Below, in pieces: positions 1 to 7,234 of a stretch of 7,298 nt of DNA; position 1 is the stretch's first letter; the number at the start of each line of letters is the position of its first letter. The notes beneath the pieces were generated by a model that had not been told where the DNA came from, ran no database searches, and saw only the letters and a program-made list of their open reading frames with translations. This stretch comes from Caldifarciminota bacterium (GTDB lineage: Bacteria; Hydrothermota; Tepidihabitantia; B3-TA06; JALVRC01): positions 1 through 7,298 of the forward strand of contig JALVRC010000016.1 in NCBI GenBank assembly GCA_027025255.1. Direction: 5' to 3'. The translations under genes were made by a program, and so were the position numbers.

Positions 1-16
1 TTCTCTTTTCTGTCAT
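1..16 (-). CDS. Start of an unidentified gene running off the left edge (partial)
   Basis: Only five full codons are present, reading MTEKR. The start is supported by the SD four bases upstream and the promoter at 67-40, not by the protein itself, which is far too short to identify. No signal peptide is visible in these residues. It is on the same strand as the operon, 66 bases after it, and could be co-transcribed by read-through. Confidence 0.6.
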
Positions 17-20
17 TTTG

Positions 21-28
21 CCTCCTTT
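21..28 (-). promoter_or_regulatory. Strong Shine-Dalgarno site for the partial left-edge gene
   Basis: AAAGGAGG (28-21, minus strand) stands four bases before an ATG at 16-14, the same spacing as at the 4125 start. This site decides the start: another ATG at 74-72 opens a different frame that also runs to the edge but has no SD and overlaps the promoter. Confidence 0.75.
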
Positions 29-39
29 TATTTTCTTTT

Positions 40-67
40 ATTTTAACTATGTTTTTATTATTGTCAA
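40..67 (-). promoter_or_regulatory. Promoter for the gene leaving the left edge
   Basis: On the minus strand TTGACA (67-62) is followed after 16 bases by TAAAAT (45-40), one mismatch from consensus. The spacing is the same as at the operon promoter at 7227-7200. The predicted transcript start is near 33, leaving a leader of about 17 bases that contains a strong SD. It lies in the 66-base gap after the last operon gene and implies that a new transcription unit begins here, although read-through from the operon is also possible since no terminator hairpin is visible. Confidence 0.55.
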
Positions 68-82
68 GTTTCATTTTAGTAT

Positions 83-2062
83 TTATTTCTTCTTTAAAAT
101 AATATGCTCGTAGTTTATACTTGCAAATCTCAACAATTGATCTCTATACGCAGTATAGTCTTTTTGAGGGAGCAATTTCTTTTTACCCTTTTCCCTGTAA
201 TCTAAATTCAAAAGATTTGCCTTTTCTCCAATTTGAAAAGAATACTCAGCATACTTATTATCAAAGGCTATATTTTGAGGTTTGTAGTAAACCTTAACCC
301 CCTTTGGTAATAGTATTCTAATATTTCTTTCAACTAAATACTCCTCTCCAAAGAATACAGGTGTATACCGCTTTTCTGAACCAAATATATATGTATTTAC
401 TTCAGGTATTGGCATATCAAGAAATATATATCTATCAACCTTAACAAAACTAAAGGGTTTGTGATAGTACAAGTCTAAAACAAGTGAATCAATCCCAACA
501 TCTTTAGAAACAATGGTAAAACTATCCAGATAACTCCCCTTATACTCAGAAGAAACAAAACTCTCTATATATTTTCTGAATGATTCCTCTGTCTCTGTAT
601 TCAAAAGTGCCTTTATCTCAACTGAAGGAGCACCAAATAGAACTGTTCTATCAACATAAAACAGCGTATCTTCTCTAAAATAAGCATCCAGCGTCTGAAC
701 CCTTTTGTTCTTAACGCTAAAATTCTCTGTTATGTCTACTATATCACCGGATAAAACATTCAAAGCCAGTCTGTCTGTTTTAGATGAATAATAATTGTAA
801 GGATTATATCTGTTAGAAAAATCGTAAATTCTATCTTTTACAGCTATTAAGACATTATCAAACTGCTTTAGAACCGGCACCTGTTCCTCAAATCGTTCAT
901 CTATATAAGAAACAAGATATATTTGGGGCAAAAACCCTCTCTTTTTAAGCAAAGAGTAAAAGAGAGCTGCCTTATCAAACACAGAACCATAGGAATTCTT
1001 ATATACCTCATTAACATTATGCGGTACATACCCATACTTCTGCGGACTGCCACCAAAATCATTAACTGTTCTGTTGATAAATAAAAACAGGGAATCTATA
1101 TTTTTAAAACCTTTAAAATCATTAACATAACGAAAATCAGTATTCTCTTCCCAGGCTTTTATATACTCAGCTGCAAGATCTTTCCACCTCTTAAAAGAAG
1201 AATACACATAAACAATAGGAGAAAAATAAGAAGCAGAACTTGCCATAGATTCATACGGAATAGCCCTTATCTTATCCCTTTTAAACATTATGTAGTTTTT
1301 AATAGTTTTTCTCTCTACAACATTTTCAATCCCATGTTCAAAAACATTCAATTTATCCTCTACAAATAAAATATAGTGAGCTATAGGCATAAAGTCTGAA
1401 AACAAGAATCTTCTGTAAAAAGGCCTTAAGGAATTAGTCTTAGCATATGCAATTCTTATCTTAAAATCCATTACTGCATTTACAACTGCCCCGGGTAAGG
1501 CTACTTTCTGCCCTTTCCATAAAGGATACCCAGGAGGAAATGAAGAAGCAGAAATTCTTTCAATTGCATCCGGCTTTATAGATACAACATGACCGTCAGG
1601 CAAAACTGTCCTTGCAAAAATAACTTCAAAAGAAGCCTCTTCAGGATAATCAAAAAGAAATGTGGACATATTTGTACCTGTTGGAGTTAAAAAACGTCTT
1701 ATTACTCTCTTTTCTAAAATTATACTGTCTTTATGCGTATATACTCTATCAATTCTGTATATATCAACATAATTCATGCCTGAAGAAATAGTCCTATAGC
1801 TATTATCCTTTATAGCATTTATTAAAGTGGTATCATCTATATCTTTAATAGTGTTCCATGAGCTTCCAGGCCTTATCTTATCAAAAGTTATACTGGTAAT
1901 ATCACTGATTTTAATTGCTCTCTTCTTGCCTTTTATTTCAACCTTTACCCTAAATTTTTCAATAGAAATAACTTTCCCTCTTATTTCTTCTCCATTTTTT
2001 AAGTACACTATATCTTCTGCGTACAAAATGGATACAATGAACAATAATATAAGTTTTTTCAT
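83..2062 (-). CDS. Exported DUF3857 / transglutaminase-like pseudoenzyme (catalytic Cys and His replaced)
   Basis: Signal peptide MKKLILLFIVSILYA with likely cleavage before EDIVYL. Residues ~16-61 form a small SH3/LSm-like beta barrel (YLKNGEEIRGKVISI). A DUF3857 region spans ~95-255 (VLPDGHVVSIKPDAI), followed by a transglutaminase-like fold at ~295-420. Aligned by eye with its neighbour, SYGSVFDKAALF (357-368) matches GYGDCTDKSILF, so the catalytic Cys is Val361. FDNVLIAV (401-408) puts Asn403 where His is expected; only the Asp (Asp414) is kept. There is no cysteine anywhere in 659 residues, so it cannot be a thiol enzyme. The C-terminal part is beta-rich and ends LPQKDY...IILKKK, resembling the neighbour's VPSQDY...VILKKRSR, so the two are paralogues along their length. 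The 4-base ATGA overlap and SD (AGAGG, 5 bases before ATG) imply coupled synthesis and suggest the two act together, perhaps as a complex. The partner role is inferred. Confidence 0.9.
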   Translation of the reverse strand: MKKLILLFIVSILYAEDIVYLKNGEEIRGKVISIEKFRVKVEIKGKKRAIKISDITSITFDKIRPGSSWNTIKDIDDTTLINAIKDNSYRTISSGMNYVDIYRIDRVYTHKDSIILEKRVIRRFLTPTGTNMSTFLFDYPEEASFEVIFARTVLPDGHVVSIKPDAIERISASSFPPGYPLWKGQKVALPGAVVNAVMDFKIRIAYAKTNSLRPFYRRFLFSDFMPIAHYILFVEDKLNVFEHGIENVVERKTIKNYIMFKRDKIRAIPYESMASSASYFSPIVYVYSSFKRWKDLAAEYIKAWEENTDFRYVNDFKGFKNIDSLFLFINRTVNDFGGSPQKYGYVPHNVNEVYKNSYGSVFDKAALFYSLLKKRGFLPQIYLVSYIDERFEEQVPVLKQFDNVLIAVKDRIYDFSNRYNPYNYYSSKTDRLALNVLSGDIVDITENFSVKNKRVQTLDAYFREDTLFYVDRTVLFGAPSVEIKALLNTETEESFRKYIESFVSSEYKGSYLDSFTIVSKDVGIDSLVLDLYYHKPFSFVKVDRYIFLDMPIPEVNTYIFGSEKRYTPVFFGEEYLVERNIRILLPKGVKVYYKPQNIAFDNKYAEYSFQIGEKANLLNLDYREKGKKKLLPQKDYTAYRDQLLRFASINYEHIILKKK

Positions 2063-4125
2063 CTTGACCTCTTTTTAAGTATTACTGGAAGTTTTTGATA
2101 ATGTACTATTCTCTCAACCGTTGATTTATACTCAATATAATCTTGAGAAGGAACTATTCTTTTGTACCTTAAAAAAGTATCAACATAAATTATTTCTCTA
2201 TTAATTTTATCGTATGTGAAAATTGCATAATAACTTACATAAGGGGTTTTTATATTAATACTGTCAGGTAGACTTTCAACAGACAAATCAGAAGGTAGCT
2301 TAATCCTCATAAAATGCTCTATGCCAGCTGAAGAGTAATAAGTAAGAGGATATGTTCTTTTATTCAAATAAACCTCTCTAAAAGATAACCTATTACCCTT
2401 TTCCGGAAGCTTAAATATAAAAATATCTTTAATCTTTTTTATGTATTTACTGTATATATATTCTGTATGAAGTCTTAGAGGTTTTTCTAAAACATCAAGG
2501 TTATCAATTTTGTATGAAATCAGCCGTGCATAAGGCCAATTACTGTGTATCATAGACTGAAAGGTTGCCTCCCATTCATTTTTCTTTCTCCACTGCCAGT
2601 AAGAACGAATATGTGCTTCATATTCACCACTGTAATATGAAAGAGACCTAAACTTAACATCCAGATTGGGCATGATTTCTATATTGTAGTGATAATGCCT
2701 AAGGATAGTTTTAGGGTCTGGAACAGGAATAAACTCAATTTCTTTTTTTATGGCATTAATAGCATAAACCCCTTTATCATCCTCTCTAAAAGAAGGAAAA
2801 CGTGAGTTATCACTTGTAGGATCAAGATAGATCCCCTTACCAAGTATATATACCTTTGTAATAGCATGATTACCATAAAAATCCGGTATTTCCGTATCAA
2901 GCTGTGGATATTCGCTATTTGTACCTATATAAACTGGATATGCCTCTATACCAACAGCATTTAAAAGTGTCGTGAAAAGTATTGATTTATCAGTACAATC
3001 ACCGTAACCATTGTGCAGCGTCTCTATTGCCTTATGACCACTTACCCCGGATGCAGCACTACCCTTAATAGATATATACCTGATTTTTTTCTGTATCCAG
3101 TGGTATATTTTAGCTACTTTACCACTATCTGAAGTAGTATTTGCCACAAGACTATCGGCAATATGCTGAATCTCAGGGGTTACAACGATTCGTGCCTTTT
3201 GGAAAGCCGCATACCAGTTAAATATATAATCCCATGATGTCTGATTTGAAGCTACAACATTAGGAGCAACATCATAGTAGGGCGGCATATTATCTTCCTG
3301 AATCATAGGAGGAATGTTTTTATACTCCCAGATATACACTTTGTTTTTTGCCTTTTTATAAATCTCTGGTTCTCTTTTCCAGGTAGGAGGAAAATTTTTT
3401 ATTTTATAGATGAGTGTTTCTGATAGAGGGATCCTCACGACAAACCTTGAAAGGGCTACAGGCTCATAGCTCTGAAAACCGAAAGAAGGTGTAAACACTT
3501 TTTTAGCCCAGGGATTAAACGTATGATAAGTATATTTCAATTCTATAATATCCCCTACCTCAACAGAAGGGATAGTAAATGTTATAATTTTACCTTTGCC
3601 AAAATATACAAGTCCTTTACTGTACTTTGCCTTTATCTTAATATCATTCGGATTAACATTAATTATCCTGCCATCAGGTTTTAAAACCCTTGCCATATCT
3701 ATTGAAAGTTTACTTCTTTCTTCACTAAATCCCAATGATACATGCGCATCATCAAGAGCATCTTCTTTTAATAGTTTTTTTACTGAATGATAAGTCCAGA
3801 GACGAGTCCCATCCTTTAAATAAACACTCTCTCCAACATCACGAATAATAATCTCTGTCGCATCGGGATACTGCTTTTTAAGGCTTTCTGCTTCTCTATC
3901 ATATTGCTCATAAAGGGATTTCCCTGACTTAATATTTGCATTCAGCTTTGCGTTAGAAAATACTATCCTATTTATATACGCCCTATTTACGTGAGTGGTC
4001 TCATCTATAACAAATTCTTCTCCCTTTAAAAACAGTTTGTCACTACTCAACTCCTTGCCATTGAAAAACTCAATCTTATAAGCAAAAACCATTACAGGTA
4101 AAATAGTTAACAAAAACCTCTTCAT
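2059..4125 (-). CDS. Exported DUF3857 / transglutaminase-like protein with intact catalytic triad
   Basis: Signal peptide at residues 1-15 (MKR, hydrophobic core, likely cleavage after VFA). Residues ~16-58 form a small beta-rich segment related to the N-terminus of the next protein. DUF3857 covers ~90-245 (VLKPDGRIINVNPNDI is typical), and the transglutaminase-like core covers ~318-440. The Cys-His-Asp triad is visible: Cys377 in GYGDCTDKS, His420 in GNHAITKV and Asp435 in IYLDPTSD. Cys377 is the only cysteine in all 688 residues. The C-terminal ~220 residues are beta-rich, like DUF3858 regions of this family, and end in a basic ILKKRSR. The superfamily includes transglutaminases, cysteine proteases and amidases; DUF3857 members are mostly uncharacterised, so the substrate is unknown. 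It probably acts outside the cytoplasmic membrane. It follows the propeller gene after 8 bases with an excellent SD, and its TGA overlaps the next start as ATGA. Confidence 0.92.
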   Translation of the reverse strand: MKRFLLTILPVMVFAYKIEFFNGKELSSDKLFLKGEEFVIDETTHVNRAYINRIVFSNAKLNANIKSGKSLYEQYDREAESLKKQYPDATEIIIRDVGESVYLKDGTRLWTYHSVKKLLKEDALDDAHVSLGFSEERSKLSIDMARVLKPDGRIINVNPNDIKIKAKYSKGLVYFGKGKIITFTIPSVEVGDIIELKYTYHTFNPWAKKVFTPSFGFQSYEPVALSRFVVRIPLSETLIYKIKNFPPTWKREPEIYKKAKNKVYIWEYKNIPPMIQEDNMPPYYDVAPNVVASNQTSWDYIFNWYAAFQKARIVVTPEIQHIADSLVANTTSDSGKVAKIYHWIQKKIRYISIKGSAASGVSGHKAIETLHNGYGDCTDKSILFTTLLNAVGIEAYPVYIGTNSEYPQLDTEIPDFYGNHAITKVYILGKGIYLDPTSDNSRFPSFREDDKGVYAINAIKKEIEFIPVPDPKTILRHYHYNIEIMPNLDVKFRSLSYYSGEYEAHIRSYWQWRKKNEWEATFQSMIHSNWPYARLISYKIDNLDVLEKPLRLHTEYIYSKYIKKIKDIFIFKLPEKGNRLSFREVYLNKRTYPLTYYSSAGIEHFMRIKLPSDLSVESLPDSINIKTPYVSYYAIFTYDKINREIIYVDTFLRYKRIVPSQDYIEYKSTVERIVHYQKLPVILKKRSR
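2068..2072 (-). promoter_or_regulatory. Shine-Dalgarno site of the pseudoenzyme gene, inside the end of the upstream gene
   Basis: AGAGG (2072-2068, minus strand) lies five bases before the ATG at 2062, within the last codons of the upstream transglutaminase-like gene. Together with the ATGA overlap it supports the start chosen and coupled translation of the two paralogues. Confidence 0.7.
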
Positions 4126-4129
4126 AAAT

Positions 4130-4135
4130 CCTCCT
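4130..4135 (-). promoter_or_regulatory. Shine-Dalgarno site of the active transglutaminase-like gene, overlapping the upstream stop codon
   Basis: On the minus strand AGGAGG (4135-4130) stands four bases before the ATG at 4125. Its first two bases are the last two of the propeller gene's TAG stop (4136-4134). A ribosome terminating there covers the next initiation site, which favours reinitiation. The site fixes the start at 4125 and shows that this organism uses canonical SD initiation. Confidence 0.85.
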
Positions 4136-6206
4136 ATTTCAACACCACTAATCTTTTATAGTAAATACCATTCTTACTTTTAACAACAACTACGTATAGT
4201 CCTGATGAAATATCAGGGAAAAGTATATAAGCATTCTCCACGTCTGAAAAAGAAAAATCATCTAAAAACGCCCCATTTAAATTAAACAGTTTAACTGAAG
4301 AATTTTGTGGGGCTTTAACAGTAATTCGTTTGTCACGAGAACCTATAAACGGATTTGGATATATATCTATCTTATCATTAGAAACAATACTATCATTAGC
4401 ATAATAAAAAACACTTATGCCTCCGTCCATAGAACCTACAACTACCTTATGCAATAGTGTATCCACAGCTACAGTACTCAATTCTCCATCAGGAATAGAA
4501 GTATTCTCCTGTAGATAGTTAACCCATTTATTTGTTTGAGGGTCAAAAAGATCTAATCCCCTATCTGTCAGTATCCATAATCTTCCAAGTTCATCTGAGG
4601 CTATATCAACAACTACGTTAGAAGACAGAAATGGAGTGTTGGTTTTATTAAACACAACTATACTTTCATTTTTAAACTTAAACAATCCCTGCCTTGTGCC
4701 TCCCCAAATTTCTCCTTTATTGATAACAACAGAAGAAATATCATTATCAGGCAAACCAGAAGAAGATACATCAAAGCTTAAGAATTTATCCTGCTTAATA
4801 TCGTAAAAAACCAGTCCTTTTTCAGTAGCAAGCACTAATGTATCGTTTTTAGTACATACGTCATTTACAGGGGCATAATTATAAATGATTTCGTTTACAA
4901 GTTCTCCCTTATACGTATAAAGTCGTATAGGAGCATTGGCGTCCTTGTGAGAAAAAACATAAAGCATTGTATCCTCATAAAAGCTCATACCTATTACAAC
5001 ATTGTCAATACTATAGTTATGGATTTGGAAACTGTATGTCTCATAATCTGAAAAATCATAAATGTCTATGTAACTTGTATACCACATACCTGCAAGAGCT
5101 AAAAAACGTTCATTATACGCGAGTGCATATTGGCTGTAATCACTCAACCAATCACCACTTGCAGTAAGATTCTCAATTCTACAATCAAAAACATGTGTAA
5201 CCCCGTTTGAATATCCCCACAAATGATGAGTTAACCAAACTCCTCCAGATTTATCAAATCCTATCTTTCTAACACAATTAGAATTCAATGATGGGAAAAC
5301 AACGTGTCTTTTCCCATAAATATACAATCCATCTCCCCATAAATCTCCTTTGTTAGGACGATTACCAAGAAATAGCATACCATTATCCACATGCATAGCT
5401 GTTATATTACTGAAAAGCTTATAGTATCCTCTGTCTGTTTTAAAGGCTATTTTAATTGTATCAATAGTATCATTCTTAAATGAGTAGAGATAAGAATTAT
5501 CAGAGAAATAAAATCTGTTCTTATACACACTCATTGCAGCTGATTTATCAAAAAGAGAAGGGAAACTAATGAACTCCTCTAAAGAATCGTTTTGTAAATA
5601 AAAAACCCCGGAAGGCAGCACACAGTAAAGTGTATCATTGAAAAAAAACATGTTATAAACTGTATCCTTAGCATTAACAACTCTATTAAAACCAGATTTT
5701 ACATTAACAATATTCAACCCCTTAAATGTAGCAATAAATAATGTATCTTTTATTAGTATGACACTGTTAATTGTATCTGAAGTCAAGCCAGTTAAAGCAT
5801 GAGAAAAATATTTTATACTATACCCACCACTCTCATATTCCATAAGGTATACTCCCTGATTACTGCCAGCAGCAACAGAGGAATTATATTCTGACATATC
5901 ATTAATAACTATATAAGGAACATTCTCTACTGAATAAACCTTACCATTCTCTACATACTGAATACCTTTTTCTTCACCCAGAAAAAGCCTTCCTTTCCCC
6001 TTATCATATACCAAAGCAAAAACCCTGTTACTATTTAGTCCCTGAGCCTTGGTTAAATGTTTAAGCAATCTATCCTCTTTATAGCTGTAAAACACTACCC
6101 CACCGTTAGTTGAAAGAAAAACACTATCCCCATTGCTTGAGATATCATAAACTACATTATCATTAATATAAACCTCAGAAAATGTCAGGAAAAAAACAAA
6201 AACCAT
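4134..6206 (-). CDS. Exported double beta-propeller protein with T9SS-type C-terminal sorting domain (PorZ-like architecture)
   Basis: Residues ~1-11 (MVFVFFLTFSE) are a short hydrophobic export signal. After it I can mark fourteen propeller-blade repeats, starting near residues 18, 60, 99, 144, 181, 222, 266, 310, 357, 401, 446, 488, 529 and 575. Several carry the two-component-regulator-propeller pattern, for example GRLWILTDRGLDLFDP (541-556) and GEIWGGTRQGLFKFKN, and blades are joined by loops such as AQGLNSNRV. Residues ~612-690 are a T9SS type A-like sorting domain: YPNPF at 616-620, VKLFNLNG at 638-645, DISSGLYVVVV at 665-675 and a basic tail ending RLVVLK. Two seven-bladed propellers plus such a tail is the layout of Porphyromonas PorZ (somewhat longer), which holds the PorU sortase at the cell surface. 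The protein could equally be ordinary T9SS-type cargo. It is probably at the cell surface or secreted. The start is unusual: no strong SD (GGTGG lies 12 bases upstream) and no positively charged n-region. Translation is probably coupled to the upstream gene through TAATG. Confidence 0.85.
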   Translation of the reverse strand: MVFVFFLTFSEVYINDNVVYDISSNGDSVFLSTNGGVVFYSYKEDRLLKHLTKAQGLNSNRVFALVYDKGKGRLFLGEEKGIQYVENGKVYSVENVPYIVINDMSEYNSSVAAGSNQGVYLMEYESGGYSIKYFSHALTGLTSDTINSVILIKDTLFIATFKGLNIVNVKSGFNRVVNAKDTVYNMFFFNDTLYCVLPSGVFYLQNDSLEEFISFPSLFDKSAAMSVYKNRFYFSDNSYLYSFKNDTIDTIKIAFKTDRGYYKLFSNITAMHVDNGMLFLGNRPNKGDLWGDGLYIYGKRHVVFPSLNSNCVRKIGFDKSGGVWLTHHLWGYSNGVTHVFDCRIENLTASGDWLSDYSQYALAYNERFLALAGMWYTSYIDIYDFSDYETYSFQIHNYSIDNVVIGMSFYEDTMLYVFSHKDANAPIRLYTYKGELVNEIIYNYAPVNDVCTKNDTLVLATEKGLVFYDIKQDKFLSFDVSSSGLPDNDISSVVINKGEIWGGTRQGLFKFKNESIVVFNKTNTPFLSSNVVVDIASDELGRLWILTDRGLDLFDPQTNKWVNYLQENTSIPDGELSTVAVDTLLHKVVVGSMDGGISVFYYANDSIVSNDKIDIYPNPFIGSRDKRITVKAPQNSSVKLFNLNGAFLDDFSFSDVENAYILFPDISSGLYVVVVKSKNGIYYKRLVVLK

Positions 6207-7192
6207 TATAAATCTATACCACCGAGAAGATCCTTTTTTAACTCTGTTTTGAACTTCTCAGTATCTTCTTCAGCGGCTTCAATATCAAAACTGCCCTTTT
6301 TATAATATTTAAAGACTTCGTGCAACTTTGCTTCTTTAAATAAATCCTTAAAATCCTTACTTAAGGATTGAATAACATCACTTAAATACGCCTCTGTTAT
6401 TTGTCTTTCCTGTATCTGTTCTGAAAGAGAGAGAACTTTATGGAATGTCTCTCTGTAAATAAAGTATCTTTTTTCTATGTCAAAATCAACAGGCATCTTT
6501 TCTTCTAAGTGCTCTTTAAAAATAAAGTATGCACCCTTAGAATACGCCCATTGATTAAATCTCTCAACATATCTTTCTATGAGCCCCGGTGCTATCTTCA
6601 CAACATGGCTGAACAACTTCTCAACAATAGTTTTAAATAATGTTCTTACCATTGCAGTTTTACCGTCTTCAATACTAATATATTCCTTGTCCAGCAATCC
6701 ATCCACTATAAAGATTGTATTAACAAGCGAATACTTAATTGCCTTAGCAAGTTCCTTTATGGTCATATTCTGTTTTAAATTACTAAATATTATTACCTCT
6801 TCTTTTGAAAAATTCTCTTTACTTGTATTAATCTTTTCACTCCTTAAAAATATGCGTGAGCCCAAAAAAGGAATACGTTCTCTAACTGCTTCATATTTAT
6901 CTCTAATCTTATTTGCCTCTAACAAAATTGGATGAAAATCCGATAAGGTGTGCTTTTCGCTGGTCTTATTAATCTTAAAAATAAATGTGCCTTGAGCCAT
7001 AACTGCAATATCAAAAAAGGACTTTTCGCCTTCTAAATAACCTTCTGACTCACAATGATATAAAGACCCCTCTTTGAAAAAAATTTTCCCGTTTATTTCC
7101 CCTTTTATCTCCAATATCCCTGTTCTCTTAGCCATTTTTAGAAGCTGGATAATATCTGCAAAGTCCTTTTTGGTTATTTTACCACTCAACAT
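6206..7192 (-). CDS. DUF4388 (PATAN)-domain cytoplasmic protein, probably regulatory
   Basis: The N-terminal ~95 residues match the DUF4388/PATAN pattern: a helix with DIIQLLKMAKRTGILEI, then GKIFFKEGSLYHCESEG, then a helix ending in AQGTFIF. PATAN domains are known from regulatory and signalling proteins (PatA-like regulators, deltaproteobacterial multidomain proteins), where they are thought to mediate protein-protein contacts; the exact role here is unknown. Residues ~133-182 (numbered from the 7210 ATG) look like a winged helix, with IKELAKAIKYS as the likely recognition-type helix. The remainder to residue 334 is charged and helical. There is no signal peptide, membrane segment or receiver domain, so it is probably cytoplasmic. 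I prefer the Met at 7192 because the promoter -10 box covers the codons before it, the domain naturally begins MLSGKI, and neither start has an SD; the longer alternative starts at 7210 (334 aa). The stop codon overlaps the next start as TAATG, so the next gene is translationally coupled. Confidence 0.85.
   Translation of the reverse strand: MLSGKITKKDFADIIQLLKMAKRTGILEIKGEINGKIFFKEGSLYHCESEGYLEGEKSFFDIAVMAQGTFIFKINKTSEKHTLSDFHPILLEANKIRDKYEAVRERIPFLGSRIFLRSEKINTSKENFSKEEVIIFSNLKQNMTIKELAKAIKYSLVNTIFIVDGLLDKEYISIEDGKTAMVRTLFKTIVEKLFSHVVKIAPGLIERYVERFNQWAYSKGAYFIFKEHLEEKMPVDFDIEKRYFIYRETFHKVLSLSEQIQERQITEAYLSDVIQSLSKDFKDLFKEAKLHEVFKYYKKGSFDIEAAEEDTEKFKTELKKDLLGGIDL
6233..6239 (-). other. Possible -1 slippery heptamer A AAA AAG near the end of the DUF4388 gene
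   Basis: In the reading frame of the DUF4388 gene the codons TTA AAA AAG (6241-6233) contain A AAA AAG in the phase needed for -1 slippage, the same heptamer as in E. coli dnaX. After a -1 slip the ribosome would read GGA TCT TCT and continue without a stop into the propeller gene's frame, bypassing the TAA at 6208-6206. I see no convincing downstream stem-loop, and Lys-Lys codons are common in an AT-rich genome, so this is a candidate only. Confidence 0.2.
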
Positions 7193-7199
7193 ATTATAT

Positions 7200-7227
7200 A
7201 TTATATCCATAATCAGGCGATTGTCAA
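7200..7227 (-). promoter_or_regulatory. Housekeeping-type promoter at the head of the four-gene operon
   Basis: Reading the minus strand, TTGACA (7227-7222) is followed after 16 bases by TATAAT (7205-7200); both hexamers match the sigma-70 consensus perfectly. The expected transcription start, about seven bases past the -10 box, falls at about 7193-7192, which is exactly the second in-frame ATG of the downstream gene. The -10 box therefore lies inside the reading frame that opens at the first ATG (7210), which argues against that start. A second TATAAT copy at 7198-7193 sits 23 bases from the -35 box, too far to pair with it. Both hexamers are seen directly; use of the promoter is inferred. 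Confidence 0.7.
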
Positions 7228-7234
7228 GCTCTAA

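Noticed and set aside
14..74. Minus-strand frame from ATG at 74-72 (MKLDNNKN...) open to the left edge
   Set aside because: It has no SD, overlaps the -35 and -10 boxes, and runs out of frame through the strong SD and ATG at 28-14, which define a better start.
68..82. Rho-independent terminator after the last operon gene
   Set aside because: The stretch has no G/C stem and no loop followed by a T-run on the minus strand.
1827..2078. Plus-strand open frame of 83 codons opposite the pseudoenzyme gene
   Set aside because: It is antisense to the signal peptide and barrel of a well-supported gene and has no SD; its hydrophobic product is what AT-rich antisense typically yields.
3596..3790. Plus-strand open frame of 64 codons opposite the active transglutaminase-like gene
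   Set aside because: It is antisense to the conserved DUF3857 region, with no ribosome-binding site or motif of its own; the same applies to the frame at 4967-5167.
4980..5010. TTGACA on the minus strand inside the propeller gene as an internal promoter
   Set aside because: I found no convincing -10 box at 16-18 bases, and a single hexamer is expected by chance in AT-rich sequence.
6579..6935. Plus-strand open frame of 118 codons opposite the DUF4388 gene
   Set aside because: It lies wholly antisense within a domain-bearing gene, has no recognisable motif, and its Leu/Ile/Ser-rich composition reflects antisense of Lys/Glu/Asn-rich coding sequence.
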